From: Actinomycetes bacterium
GTDB lineage: Bacteria > Actinomycetota > Acidimicrobiia > Acidimicrobiales > RAAP-2
DNA length: 64,000 bases
Reading direction: 5' to 3'
NCBI GenBank assembly: GCA_021831035.1
Contig: JAKBNL010000003.1
Span: 62,001 to 126,000 of the forward strand
This document shows positions 28,742 to 37,206 of this stretch, in pieces. The notes beneath the pieces are model-generated. The model did no database searches and was not told the origin of the DNA. It was given only the letters and a program-made list of their open reading frames with translations. The translations under genes and the position numbers were made by a program. Position 1 is the stretch's first letter; each line of letters begins with the position of its first letter.

Positions 28742-29502
28742 AGCGGCGTGACGTAGGCGGCGTGGATGCCGCCGTCGACGAGGAACGTCGAAGCGGTGAT
28801 GAACGACGCGTCGTCGCTCGCGAGGAAGGCGACCGCGCTCGCGATCTCCTCGGCCTCGGCGAAGCGGCCCATCGGCACGTGCACGAGGCGCCGCGCGGCC
28901 CGCTCGGGGTCCTTGGCGAAGAGCTCGCGCAAGAGGGGCGTGTTCACCGGTCCCGGGCAGAGCGCGTTGACCCGCACCCCCTGGCGGGCGAACTGGACGC
29001 CGAGTTCGCGGCTCATCGAGAGCACGCCGCCCTTGGAGGCCGTGTAGGAGATCTGGCTGGTGGCCGAGCCGAGCACGGCGACGAAGGACGCGGTGTTGAT
29101 GACCGAGCCGCCGCCGCGCTCGAGCAGCAGGGGGATCCCGTACTTGCAGCCCAGGTAGACCGAGGTCAGGTTGACCCGCTGGACGCGGTCCCAGGCCTCG
29201 AGGTCGGTCGTGAGGATCGAGTCGTCCTCGGGCGGGGAGATGCCCGCGTTGTTGAAGATGACGTCGAGGCCGCCGTAGGCGGCGACGACCTCGTCGTACA
29301 TCGCCTTGACGCTCGGCTCGCTCGCGACGTCGACCTCGACGAAGAGGCCGCCGACCTCGGCGGCCAGGGCCGCGCCGGCCTCGCGGGCGAGGTCGGCGAC
29401 CACGACGGTCGCCCCCTCGGCCGCGAAGCGCAGCGCGCTCGCGCGCCCGATCCCGCTCGCCGCGCCCGTGATGACGCTCACCTTGCCGTCCAGCCGGCCC
29501 AC
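28738..29502 (-). CDS. SDR-family dehydrogenase
   Basis: A 254-aa classical SDR. VITGAASGIGRASALRF binds NAD(P), FNNAGISPPEDDS is the NNAG motif, and ISYTASKGGVLSMSREL carries the catalytic Tyr and Lys, with Ser in INTASFVAVLG. It starts at GTG 29502, overlapping the aldehyde dehydrogenase TAG by one base (TAGTG), as the last gene of the GS-like/aldehyde dehydrogenase operon. It probably oxidises a hydroxy intermediate of the same catabolic route; the substrate is not readable. Confidence 0.88.
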   Translation of the reverse strand: MGRLDGKVSVITGAASGIGRASALRFAAEGATVVVADLAREAGAALAAEVGGLFVEVDVASEPSVKAMYDEVVAAYGGLDVIFNNAGISPPEDDSILTTDLEAWDRVQRVNLTSVYLGCKYGIPLLLERGGGSVINTASFVAVLGSATSQISYTASKGGVLSMSRELGVQFARQGVRVNALCPGPVNTPLLRELFAKDPERAARRLVHVPMGRFAEAEEIASAVAFLASDDASFITASTFLVDGGIHAAYVTPL

Positions 29503-30863
29503 TACGCCTCCTCTGTCGAGATGAACACGTTCTTCTCCTCGCTGAAGCCCTTGAGGGCGTCGGGCCCGAGCTCGCGACCGAGCCCCGACTGCTTGAAGCC
29601 GCCGAAGGGGGTCGAGTAGCGCACCGAGGAGTTGGAGTTGACCGAGATCGTGCCGGTCTCGATCGCCCGGGCCACCCGGAAGGCCCGGCCGACGTCGCTC
29701 GTCCAGATCGAGCCCGACAGCCCGAAGGGGCCCTCGTTGGCGATGGCGATCGCCTCGGCCTCGTCCTCGAACGGGACGACCGAGACGACCGGGCCGAAGA
29801 CCTCCTCGGCGAAGACCGGGGCCGAGCGGTCGGGCGTCTCGAGGACGGTCGGGGCCATCCAGTAGCCCGGCCCCGCCGGGGCCGACCCGGTGAAGGCGAC
29901 GCGCGCGCCCTCGAGGTAGCCCGCCACGCGCTCGCGGTGGGCGGCCGAGATGAGCGGGCCCATCTCGGCCGCGTCGTCGGACGGGTCCATGACCTTGACG
30001 GCCGTGACGGCGCGCTCGAAGAGCTCCATGAACCGGTCGTAGGCCGAGCGCTGGACGAGCAGGCGACTGCGCGCGCAGCAGTCCTGGCCGGCGTTGTCGA
30101 AGACCGCGTAGGGGGCGCCCGCGGCGGCCCGCTCGAGGTCGGCGTCGGCGAAGACCACGTTGGCGCTCTTGCCGCCGAGCTCGAGGGTCACCCGCTTCAC
30201 CTGGGCGGCGCAGCCCTCCATGATGGTGCGGCCCACCTCGTTCGAGCCGGTGAAGCAGACCTTGCGCACCGCGGGGTGATCCACCAGCCGCCCACCGACG
30301 ACCCCGCCCGAGCCGGTCACCACCTGAAAGACCCCCTCGGGCAGCCCGGCCTCGAGGGCCAGCTCGCCCAGGCGCATCGCCGTGAGCGGCGTGAGCTGGG
30401 CTGGCTTCACGACCACCGCGTTGCCGGCGGCGAGCGCCGGGGCGAACCCCCAGCCCGCGATCGGCATGGGGAAGTTCCACGGGACGATGACCCCCACGAC
30501 GCCGATCGGCTCGTAGAAGGTCACGTCGACCCCCCCGGCCACGGGGATCTGCTGGCCGATGTGGCGCTCGACGGCCCCGGCGTAGTAGGTCAGCACGTCA
30601 CGGACGTTGCCGGCCTCCCAGCGCGCGTTGGCGATGGTGTGCCCGGAGTTGGCGACCTCGAGGCGGGCCAGCTCCTCGTGGTGGGCGTCGACCGCCTCGG
30701 CGAAGCGCCGCAGCAGTCGGGCGCGGTCGGCCGGGGTGACCCGGCGCCAGGCGGGGAGGGCCGCGCTCGCGCGCGCGACGGCGGCGTCGGTCTCCTCGGC
30801 GCTGTGGTCGGGGACGGTCGCGACGACCGCCTCGGTGGCCGGATTGATGACGTCGTGGCTCAC
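29502..30863 (-). CDS. Aldehyde dehydrogenase (aminobutyraldehyde/betaine aldehyde type)
   Basis: A 453-aa NAD(P)-dependent aldehyde dehydrogenase. The Glu general base is in VTLELGGKSANVVF, the catalytic cysteine lies in DNAGQDCCARSRLLV, and VPWNFPMP is the cofactor-pocket Asn motif. GGFKQSGLGRELG near the C-terminus is standard. The start GTG 30863 overlaps the upstream GS-like gene by GTGA. Paired with a gamma-glutamyl ligase and a permease, it fits a PuuC-like step in polyamine or monoamine breakdown. The substrate is inferred from context. Confidence 0.9.
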   Translation of the reverse strand: MSHDVINPATEAVVATVPDHSAEETDAAVARASAALPAWRRVTPADRARLLRRFAEAVDAHHEELARLEVANSGHTIANARWEAGNVRDVLTYYAGAVERHIGQQIPVAGGVDVTFYEPIGVVGVIVPWNFPMPIAGWGFAPALAAGNAVVVKPAQLTPLTAMRLGELALEAGLPEGVFQVVTGSGGVVGGRLVDHPAVRKVCFTGSNEVGRTIMEGCAAQVKRVTLELGGKSANVVFADADLERAAAGAPYAVFDNAGQDCCARSRLLVQRSAYDRFMELFERAVTAVKVMDPSDDAAEMGPLISAAHRERVAGYLEGARVAFTGSAPAGPGYWMAPTVLETPDRSAPVFAEEVFGPVVSVVPFEDEAEAIAIANEGPFGLSGSIWTSDVGRAFRVARAIETGTISVNSNSSVRYSTPFGGFKQSGLGRELGPDALKGFSEEKNVFISTEEA

Positions 30864-32227
30864 AGCCTCTCGAACCCCCGGTAGCGCTCCCAGTCGGTGA
30901 CGGCGGCGTCGAAGGCGGCGACCTCGACGCGTCCGGCGTTCACGTAGTGCTCGACGACCTCGTCGCCGAAGGCGGCGCGCGCGACGGTGCTCGCCTCGAG
31001 CAGGTCGACCGCCTCGTGCAGCGAGGTGGGCACCCGTGGCGCGTCGGCCAGGTAGGCGTTGCCGGCGAAGGGGGCGGGCAGGGCGAGGCCGGCCTCCACG
31101 CCCGCGAGTCCCGCCGCGACGAGCGCGGCGACCGCGAGGTAGGGGTTGACGTCCCCGCCGGGGATGCGGCACTCCACCCGCAGCGAGGGCCCGTGGCCGA
31201 CCACCCGGAACGAGCAGGTGCGGTTGTCGAAGCCCCACAGCAGCGCGGTCGGGGCGAACGAGCCCTCGGCGAAGCGCTTGTAGCTGTTCACGTTGGGCGC
31301 GAGGAAGAAGCTGAGCTCGCGGGCGTGGGCGAGCATCCCCGCGAGGAAGGCGGCGAAGGTCTCGGAGAACCCGTGCTCGCCCGAGCCGGGGAAGACCGGG
31401 CGGCCCTCGTCGTCGCGCAGCGAGAGGTGGACGTGGCAGGAGTTGCCCTCGCGCTCGTTGAACTTGGCCATGAAGGTGAGGCTGTAGCCCTCGAGGGCCG
31501 CGATCTCCTTCGCGCCGAGCTTGTAGAGGCTGTGCTCGTCGCACTTGTCGAGAAGCGGCGCGTACTTGAAGGCGATCTCGTGCTGGCCGAGGTTGCACTC
31601 GCCCTTGACGGACTCGACCTCCATGCCGGCGTCGCGCATGTCGCGCCGGATCCGCCCGAGCAGCCCCTCGATCCGACCGGTGCCCTGGAGCGAGTAGTCG
31701 ACGTTGTAGAGGTTGGCCGGGGTGAGGTCGCGGTAGCCCGCGCGCCACGCGTCCTCGTAGCTGTCCCGAAAGACCATGAACTCGAGCTCGGTGCCGGTGA
31801 GGCCCCGCCAGCCGCGCGCGCTCAGCCGGTCACACTGAGCCTGGAGGACCTGGCGGGGACTGACCGCGAGGGGCTCGCCCTCGACGGTGGTGACGTCGGA
31901 AAAGACGATCGCCGTCCGCTCGAACCAGGGCACCAGGCGGGTCGTGGTGAGGTCGGGGCGCATCGCGAAGTCGCCGTAGCCCCGGTCCCACGAGGTCAGC
32001 GCGAAGCCGTCCACGGTGCGCATGTCCACGTCGGAGGCGAGCAGGTAGCTGCACCCCTCGCTGCCCGACTCGGCGACCTCCTCGGCGAAGAAGCGGGCGT
32101 CGAGCCGTTTGCCCTGGAGGCGGCCCTGCATGTCGGTGAGGGCGAGCACGACCGTGTCGACGGCGCCGTCGTCGATCATCGCCATGAGCTCGTCCGGGCT
32201 CGGTCGCCCTCGCCGGATGGTGGCCAT
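30860..32227 (-). CDS. Glutamine synthetase-like gamma-glutamyl amine ligase
   Basis: A 455-aa protein of the GS type I fold. Metal and ATP residues are seen in GTELEFMVF, KGECNLGQHEIAF, REGNSCHVHLSL and RVECRIPGGDVNPYL. No adenylylation-site tyrosine motif typical of GlnA was seen. Such GS-like proteins (PuuA, GlnA3, GlnA4) glutamylate putrescine, spermidine or ethanolamine. The aldehyde dehydrogenase downstream and the divergent permease support an amine-catabolism role. ATG 32227 faces the permease across a 224-bp promoter region. Confidence 0.88.
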   Translation of the reverse strand: MATIRRGRPSPDELMAMIDDGAVDTVVLALTDMQGRLQGKRLDARFFAEEVAESGSEGCSYLLASDVDMRTVDGFALTSWDRGYGDFAMRPDLTTTRLVPWFERTAIVFSDVTTVEGEPLAVSPRQVLQAQCDRLSARGWRGLTGTELEFMVFRDSYEDAWRAGYRDLTPANLYNVDYSLQGTGRIEGLLGRIRRDMRDAGMEVESVKGECNLGQHEIAFKYAPLLDKCDEHSLYKLGAKEIAALEGYSLTFMAKFNEREGNSCHVHLSLRDDEGRPVFPGSGEHGFSETFAAFLAGMLAHARELSFFLAPNVNSYKRFAEGSFAPTALLWGFDNRTCSFRVVGHGPSLRVECRIPGGDVNPYLAVAALVAAGLAGVEAGLALPAPFAGNAYLADAPRVPTSLHEAVDLLEASTVARAAFGDEVVEHYVNAGRVEVAAFDAAVTDWERYRGFERL

Positions 32228-32370
32228 CTAACCCCCTCGACTGGCGGACCGCAGCATGGTAGCCCCCGGCCCGAGCTGCTCCGTGGGGCCCGGACGCGTC
32301 GCCGGCGGGCGCGGCGCCGGCCGGCGGCCGTGGGGGTCGGTGTGCTCCACGCTCGGCCTCGCCTCCTTCT

Positions 32371-32416
32371 CGTGAGTTCCCCCTTGCAGTTTCTATACCT
32401 CGTGAATAGGCTCACG
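32371..32416. promoter_or_regulatory. CGTGA half-sites in the amine-catabolism/permease promoter region
   Basis: CGTGAG (32371-32376), CGTGAA (32401-32406) and the inverted CTCACG (32411-32416) lie in the AT-richer part of the 224-bp divergent region. The last two form CGTGA-N6-TCACG. The first two are 30 bp apart, about three helical turns. This is a candidate binding site of an unidentified regulator acting on both sides. Confidence 0.4.
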
Positions 32417-32451
32417 CCACCGCGGCACCGGCCGCACCGGAGGGGGGCCTC

Positions 32452-34056
32452 ATGCCAGAGGGTCTTGACCGACCGCTCGAGTTGCTAAGCGACACCGAGC
32501 GGCTCCACCAGATGGGCTACGCCCAAGAGCTCGAGCGCGGCCTCAGTCGCTTCTCGAACTTCGCGATCTCCTTCACCATCATCTCGATCCTCTCGGGGTG
32601 CCTCACCCTCTACAGCTACGGCCTCCAGCACGGGGGTCCGCCGGTCATGATCTGGGGCTGGGTGCTCGTCGGCGGGCTCGTGCTCTTCGCCGGGCTCTCC
32701 ATGGCCGAGATCTGCTCGTCGTTCCCCACGGCCGGTGGCCTCTACTACTGGGCGGCGAAGCTGGCCCCCGGCAAGAGCGGGCCGATCTGGTCGTGGTTCA
32801 CCGGGTGGTTCAACCTGCTCGGCCAGGTGGCGGTGACCGCGGGCATCACGTTCGGCTGTGGCTACTCGGTCGGGGCGTTCATCACCCTCGTCGGGGGCAA
32901 CGCCGACTGGACCGACAACCACCACGTCGTGGTGATCACCGGGATCCTCCTCCTCTCCCAGGGGCTCATCAACACCTTCGGGGTGAACGTGGTGGCCCTC
33001 TTCAACCGGGTCTCGGTGTGGTGGCACCTGCTCGGGGTGGCGGTGATCGTGGTGGTGCTCTACGTGGCGCCCCACTCCCACAGCCACCAGAGCGCCGGCT
33101 TCCTCTTCGGCTCGAGCGGCTACCACGCCTTCAGCGGGCTGTCGGGCTTCACGACCCCCGTCTACGTCTTGCTGCTCGGGCTGCTCGTGGCCCAGTACAC
33201 CTTCACCGGCTACGACGCCTCGGCCCACGTGACCGAGGAGACCCACGACGCGGCGATCGCCGGCCCCAAGGGCATCGTCACCTCGATCTGGGTCTCGTGG
33301 ATCGCGGGGTTCGTCCTGCTGGTGGGGGTCAGCGTCGGCATCCCCCACTTCGTCCACGGCTTCTCGGTCACGATCGCCGGGACGAAGTACTCGAGCTACG
33401 GCGCCTTCTCCGGTGGGGTCCCCTGGGCCAACATCTTCGAGTACCAGGCGGGGCGCACACTCGGCGAGGTGCTGGTGCTCATCGTGATCGGCGCCCAGTA
33501 CTTCTGCGGGATCGCCTCGGTGACGGCCAACTCGCGGATGATCTACGCCTTCAGCCGTGACGGCGCGGTGCCCGGCAGCGAGTTCTGGCACCACGTCTCG
33601 CGCCGGCGCCACGTGCCGGTCCACTCGGCGTGGTTCGGCGCCGTCGGCGCCTTCATCTTGACCCTGCCCGCGTGGTGGAACAGCGCCGCCTACGGTGCCG
33701 TGACCTCCATCGCCGTGATCGGGCTCTACGTCGCCTACCTCATCCCGGTCTTCTTGCGCCGGGTGAACCCCGACGCCTTCACGCCGGGTCCCTGGCGGCT
33801 CGGTAAGTGGGGGCCGGTCTTCGGCTGGATCGCCATCGTCTGGGTGATCGCGATCTGCGTGCTCTTCTGCCTGCCGACCTACTCGCCGATCACGGCCTCG
33901 TCGTTCAACTACACCCCGGTGGCGGTGCTCGTGGTCATCGGCTTCGCCGGCACCTGGTACGGCCTGTCGGCGCGCAAGTGGTTCACCGGGCCCAAGATCC
34001 AGGGGAGCCCCGAGGAGCTGGCCGCGATCGAGCGCGACCTCAGCCTGGAGGGGTAG
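32452..34056 (+). CDS. APC-superfamily amino acid/polyamine permease
   Basis: A 534-aa transporter with about 12-14 helices. The N-terminal segment RFSNFAISFTIISILSGCLTLYSYG is the broken helix 1 of amino acid/choline/GABA permeases (UGA4, BAT1 and GabP-like). FTGYDASAHVTEETHDA is a conserved loop of this subfamily. It is divergent from the gamma-glutamyl ligase operon, so GABA, putrescine or a related amine is the likely cargo. ATG 32452 is preceded by GGAGGGGGG. Its mRNA probably ends at the long hairpin just downstream. Confidence 0.88.
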   Translation: MPEGLDRPLELLSDTERLHQMGYAQELERGLSRFSNFAISFTIISILSGCLTLYSYGLQHGGPPVMIWGWVLVGGLVLFAGLSMAEICSSFPTAGGLYYWAAKLAPGKSGPIWSWFTGWFNLLGQVAVTAGITFGCGYSVGAFITLVGGNADWTDNHHVVVITGILLLSQGLINTFGVNVVALFNRVSVWWHLLGVAVIVVVLYVAPHSHSHQSAGFLFGSSGYHAFSGLSGFTTPVYVLLLGLLVAQYTFTGYDASAHVTEETHDAAIAGPKGIVTSIWVSWIAGFVLLVGVSVGIPHFVHGFSVTIAGTKYSSYGAFSGGVPWANIFEYQAGRTLGEVLVLIVIGAQYFCGIASVTANSRMIYAFSRDGAVPGSEFWHHVSRRRHVPVHSAWFGAVGAFILTLPAWWNSAAYGAVTSIAVIGLYVAYLIPVFLRRVNPDAFTPGPWRLGKWGPVFGWIAIVWVIAICVLFCLPTYSPITASSFNYTPVAVLVVIGFAGTWYGLSARKWFTGPKIQGSPEELAAIERDLSLEG

Positions 34057-34071
34057 GCCGCACCCGATCGA

Positions 34072-34113
34072 CCGGCTCCGCCCGGGCCCGGCCGCGGGCT
34101 CGGGCGGGGCCGG
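34072..34113 (+). terminator. Strong GC hairpin terminator after the permease gene
   Basis: A 19-bp stem (34072-34090 with 34095-34113) containing two G-U pairs and a GCCG tetraloop begins 16 nt after the permease stop. There is no T tract. The stem length and position make this the most convincing terminator in the window, and it insulates the riboswitch downstream. Confidence 0.7.
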
Positions 34114-34198
34114 GACGCCCGGGCCGACCCGGTGGCGTCTTCGGGCTCGTCGTGGACGGGCGTCTTCGCGGGCCACGACGGACCCGGCGTCGGTCGTG

Positions 34199-34204
34199 TA
34201 GGGT
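34199..34204 (+). promoter_or_regulatory. -10-like box of the cobalamin-transport operon
   Basis: TAGGGT lies just before the first paired base of the cobalamin aptamer, so transcription would start at about 34211. Confidence 0.4.
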
Positions 34205-34206
34205 CG

Positions 34207-34303
34207 GGTTGCCTCGAGGCAGCGAAGTTGGTGTGATTCCAACGCTGTCCCGCAACTGTGAGTGGGGAGACCCACGAGCCAGGTCGCCTGCCGCGAGGTG
34301 ATT
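34207..34303 (+). promoter_or_regulatory. Cobalamin riboswitch aptamer
   Basis: The conserved core is obvious: GGTGTGATTCC, then GCTGTCCCGCAACTGTGA, then the B12 box GAGCCAGGTCGCCTGCC (34275-34291). P1 can form between CCTCG (34212-34216) and CGAGG (34294-34298). It binds adenosylcobalamin or another cobalamin and represses the genes below when the vitamin is plentiful. It sits directly before a BtuFCD-type transporter, which agrees with the ligand. Confidence 0.95.
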
Positions 34304-34347
34304 GTGACAGTCAGCTCTCGAGGTAGGAGCGGTTGTTCGGATGCCCG

Positions 34348-34379
34348 TCCGTCGCCACACCACTTCGACGGATCGGAGG
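34348..34379 (+). promoter_or_regulatory. Hairpin adjoining the btuF ribosome-binding site
   Basis: TCCGTCG (34348-34354) pairs with CGACGGA (34366-34372), two bases before the Shine-Dalgarno GGAGG (34375-34379). It has no T tract, so control of translation is more likely than transcription termination. How it communicates with the aptamer cannot be settled by eye. Confidence 0.45.
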
Positions 34380-34385
34380 CATCTC

Positions 34386-35321
34386 ATGCGACGTACCCTC
34401 ACCCACGCCACGCTCGGTGCGGCCCTCTTCGTAGCGGCCCTCGCGGTGCCACTGTCGGCGCCCGCCGCGTCCTCGGCGTCCTCGACGGCGCGGCCGGGCT
34501 GCATCGTCTCGCTGTCGCCCACGGCCACCGAGACGCTCTACGCCATCGGCGCCGGGGCCCAGGTCCAGGCGGTCGACAAGGACTCGAACTTCCCCACCCA
34601 CGGCCTGCCGACCAAGCGCATCGACGCGTTCAACCCGAGCGTCGAGGCCCTCCTGGGCATCTGCCGGCCCACGGCCGGCCACCCCAGCCGCAAGCCCGAC
34701 CTCGTGGTGATCTCCTACGACGCGAACGACATCGCCCAGAAGCTGGCCGGCCTGGGTGTCCCCGTTATTCAACAGGACGCCCCGTCCACCCTCGGCGGCG
34801 CCTACCACCAGATGCTCCAGCTGGGCCGGCTCACCGGACACCTCCGGGCGGCCCAGCGCCTCGTCGCGTCGCTCAAGTCGCGCATCGCCGCCGACGTCCG
34901 TTCCGTGCCGAAGCACCCCGCCTCGGCGATCCGCGTCTACTACGAGCTCGACCCGACCTACTACTCGGCGACCAGCGCGACCTTCGTGGGGTCGCTGCTC
35001 AAGGCGCTGGGCACGACGAACATCGCGGACGCCCAGAGCACGTCGGCCGACGCCGGCTACCCGCAGCTGTCGGCCGAGTACATCGTCTCGGCCAACCCGT
35101 CGCTGATCTTCCTCGCCGACACGATCTGCTGCCACCAGAGCGCCGCCACCGTGGCGGCCCGACCGGGCTTCGCCCAGGTGTCGGCCGTCGTCCACCACCG
35201 CGTCTACGCGCTCGACGACGACGTCGCCTCGCGGTGGGGGCCGCGCATCGGCCTGCTGATGGACCAGCTGACCCGCGCCGTCATCCAGACGCTCGCCGCC
35301 TCGGCCGCGACGACGTCGTGA
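34386..35321 (+). CDS. btuF: Cobalamin ABC transporter substrate-binding protein
   Basis: A 311-aa periplasmic-binding-protein-fold protein. ATG 34386, 7 nt after GGAGG, gives a clean signal peptide (MRRTLTHATLGAALFVAAL, cleaved after the Ala-rich stretch near residue 30). The class III binding fold starts CIVSLSPTATETLYAIGAG, typical of BtuF/FecB-like proteins. It would capture cobalamin outside the membrane. The riboswitch makes cobalamin a far better guess than iron-siderophore. It ends in a GTGA overlap with btuC. Confidence 0.9.
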   Translation: MRRTLTHATLGAALFVAALAVPLSAPAASSASSTARPGCIVSLSPTATETLYAIGAGAQVQAVDKDSNFPTHGLPTKRIDAFNPSVEALLGICRPTAGHPSRKPDLVVISYDANDIAQKLAGLGVPVIQQDAPSTLGGAYHQMLQLGRLTGHLRAAQRLVASLKSRIAADVRSVPKHPASAIRVYYELDPTYYSATSATFVGSLLKALGTTNIADAQSTSADAGYPQLSAEYIVSANPSLIFLADTICCHQSAATVAARPGFAQVSAVVHHRVYALDDDVASRWGPRIGLLMDQLTRAVIQTLAASAATTS

Positions 35322-36358
35322 TCGGCGCGCCGCCGTCGCGGCGTCGGGTCGCCGTCGTCACCGGCGCCGGCCTGGTGGCCCTCGTCGCGGCGGTGGCCTG
35401 CGGGCTCGGCGTCGGTCCGACGCCTATCGGACTCGGTCGGATCGCCACGTCGATCCTCGCCGACCTCGGGCTGGGCCACCGCACGCTGAGCCCGCTCGAC
35501 GCGACCATCGTCTGGCAACTGCGGGCCCCGCGCATGGTCCTGGGGCTGCTCGTGGGGGCGATGCTCGCCGTGGCCGGCGGCACCTACCAGGGGGTCTTCC
35601 GCAACCCCCTCGCCGACCCCTACCTCCTCGGGGTCGCCGCCGGCGCCGGACTGGGCGCGACGATCGCGATCGTCGACGTGGGCGGGGGACTGGCCACGCC
35701 GACCTGGACCCCCGCGCTGGCCTTCGTCGGCGCGCTGGGCGCGGTCGCCCTCACGTGGGTCGTGGGCGGACGGGGGGCGCACGCCGGGCCCTCGACGCTC
35801 ATCCTCGGCGGGGTCGCGGTGGCGGCGCTGCTCACGAGCGCCCAGACGTTCCTCCAGCAGCAGGGCTCGCCGACCTCGATCGCCCGGGTCTACATCTGGC
35901 TCCTGGGGTCGCTGGCGACGGCCTCGTGGAGCTCGGTCCTGCTGGTGCTGCCCTACGTCGCGGTGTGCGCGAGCGTCTGCGTGGCGGCCGGTCGGGCGCT
36001 CGACGTGCTGAGCGTGGGCGAGGACGAGTCGCGCTCGCTGGGGCTCCCGGTGAGCCGGGTCCGCCTGGTCGTGGTCGCGGCGTCCTCGCTCGGGACGGCG
36101 GCGGTCGTGTCGGTCGCCGGGCTCATTGGCTTCGTCGGGATCATCGTGCCCCACCTGGTGCGCCTGCTCGTGGGGACGTCGTACCGGCGGATCCTCCCCC
36201 TCTCGGTGCTGGTCGGCGCGGCGTTCCTCGTCCTGTGCGACACCGTGGCGCGCACGGTGCTGGCCCCCTCCGAGCTGCCCCTGGGGGTGGTGACCGCGGT
36301 GGTTGGCGCCCCGGCCTTCGTGGTCGTGCTGAGCCTGCGTCGTCGGACGGTCACGTGA
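35318..36358 (+). CDS. btuC: Cobalamin ABC transporter permease
   Basis: A 346-aa FecCD/BtuC-family permease from GTG 35318 with about ten helices. Family marks are WQLRAPRMVLGLLVGAMLAVAGG near helix 2, FRNPLADPYLLGVAAGAGLG, and the ATPase-contacting loop GLIGFVGIIVPHLVRLLVG. It overlaps btuF and btuD by GTGA on both sides, so the three proteins are made from one coupled message. Confidence 0.93.
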   Translation: MIGAPPSRRRVAVVTGAGLVALVAAVACGLGVGPTPIGLGRIATSILADLGLGHRTLSPLDATIVWQLRAPRMVLGLLVGAMLAVAGGTYQGVFRNPLADPYLLGVAAGAGLGATIAIVDVGGGLATPTWTPALAFVGALGAVALTWVVGGRGAHAGPSTLILGGVAVAALLTSAQTFLQQQGSPTSIARVYIWLLGSLATASWSSVLLVLPYVAVCASVCVAAGRALDVLSVGEDESRSLGLPVSRVRLVVVAASSLGTAAVVSVAGLIGFVGIIVPHLVRLLVGTSYRRILPLSVLVGAAFLVLCDTVARTVLAPSELPLGVVTAVVGAPAFVVVLSLRRRTVT

Positions 36359-37143
36359 GCGCGATCGAGGTCGCGGGGCTCACGGTCCGGGCCGGCGAGG
36401 CGACGCTGCTCGCCGGCGTGGACCTCGCGATCGAGGCGGGCACGTGGTGCACGATCGTGGGCCCCAACGGCGCCGGCAAGACGACGCTGGTCGAGGCCGT
36501 GGCCGGGCTGCGCCGGCCGGCGTCGGGCACGGTGTCGATCGGGGGTCGCGAGATCCACGCGATGGGCGAGCGCGCGCGCGCCGGCTGCGTGGCCCTCGTG
36601 CCCCAGCACCCCGTCGTGCCCCCCGGGATGTCGGTCACCGCCTACGTCGAGCTGGGGCGCACGGCCTACCACGGGGTGTTGCGCGCGCCGAGCGCGCGCG
36701 ACCGGGACGTCGTGGCCGACGTGCTCGAGCGGCTCGACCTGGCCCGCCTGGCCGGGCGGGACGTGGCGACCCTCTCGGGCGGGGAGCGCCAACGGGCCGT
36801 GCTCGCCCGGGCCCTGGCCCAGGCGACGCCGGTCGTCGTGCTCGACGAGCCCACGACGGGCCTGGACCTGCGCCACCAGGTGACCCTGCTCGCGCTATTG
36901 CGCCGCGAGGTGGCCGAGTGCGGGCTGACCGTGCTCGCGACGCTGCACGACCTCTCGCTCGCCGGCCAGTTCGCCGACCGCCTCGTGCTGTTGGACCGCG
37001 GGGACATCGTGCTCGACGGGGCGCCGCGCGAGGTCGTGCGCCACGAGGAGCTCGCGCGTCGCTACGGGCTGACGCTGCGGGTGGTCGACGTCGACGGCAC
37101 CGACGTCGTCGTCCCGGTGGTCCCGAGCGTTACCGCGAGGTAG
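36355..37143 (+). CDS. btuD: Cobalamin ABC transporter ATP-binding protein
   Basis: A 262-aa ABC ATPase. Walker A is GPNGAGKTT, the signature is LSGGERQRAVLARALA, Walker B is VVVLDEPTTGLD, and the switch histidine is in TLHDLSLAG. It powers import through BtuC. After the stop, CCCCGC-GCGGGG (37145-37156) and GGGAG-CTCCC (37163-37174) could act as a weak terminator before pyruvate kinase. Confidence 0.93.
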   Translation: MSAIEVAGLTVRAGEATLLAGVDLAIEAGTWCTIVGPNGAGKTTLVEAVAGLRRPASGTVSIGGREIHAMGERARAGCVALVPQHPVVPPGMSVTAYVELGRTAYHGVLRAPSARDRDVVADVLERLDLARLAGRDVATLSGGERQRAVLARALAQATPVVVLDEPTTGLDLRHQVTLLALLRREVAECGLTVLATLHDLSLAGQFADRLVLLDRGDIVLDGAPREVVRHEELARRYGLTLRVVDVDGTDVVVPVVPSVTAR

Positions 37144-37175
37144 CCCCCGCGCGGGGAGCGGGGGGAGGGCTCCCG

Positions 37176-37181
37176 TAGACT
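37176..37181 (+). promoter_or_regulatory. -10-like box of pyruvate kinase
   Basis: TAGACT lies about 26 nt before GTG 37207. A short leader with GAAGGGAG would follow. Confidence 0.4.
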
Positions 37182-37206
37182 TTTGCGAAAGCCTGAAGGG
37201 AGTCCC

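Noticed and set aside
34149..34179. GTCGTGG/CCACGAC inverted repeat before the riboswitch
   Set aside because: The 17-nt spacing and lack of supporting context make chance likely in GC-rich sequence.
34341..34385. Longer btuF start at 34341
   Set aside because: It would put a charged stretch before the signal peptide, run through the hairpin region and ignore the good GGAGG before 34386.
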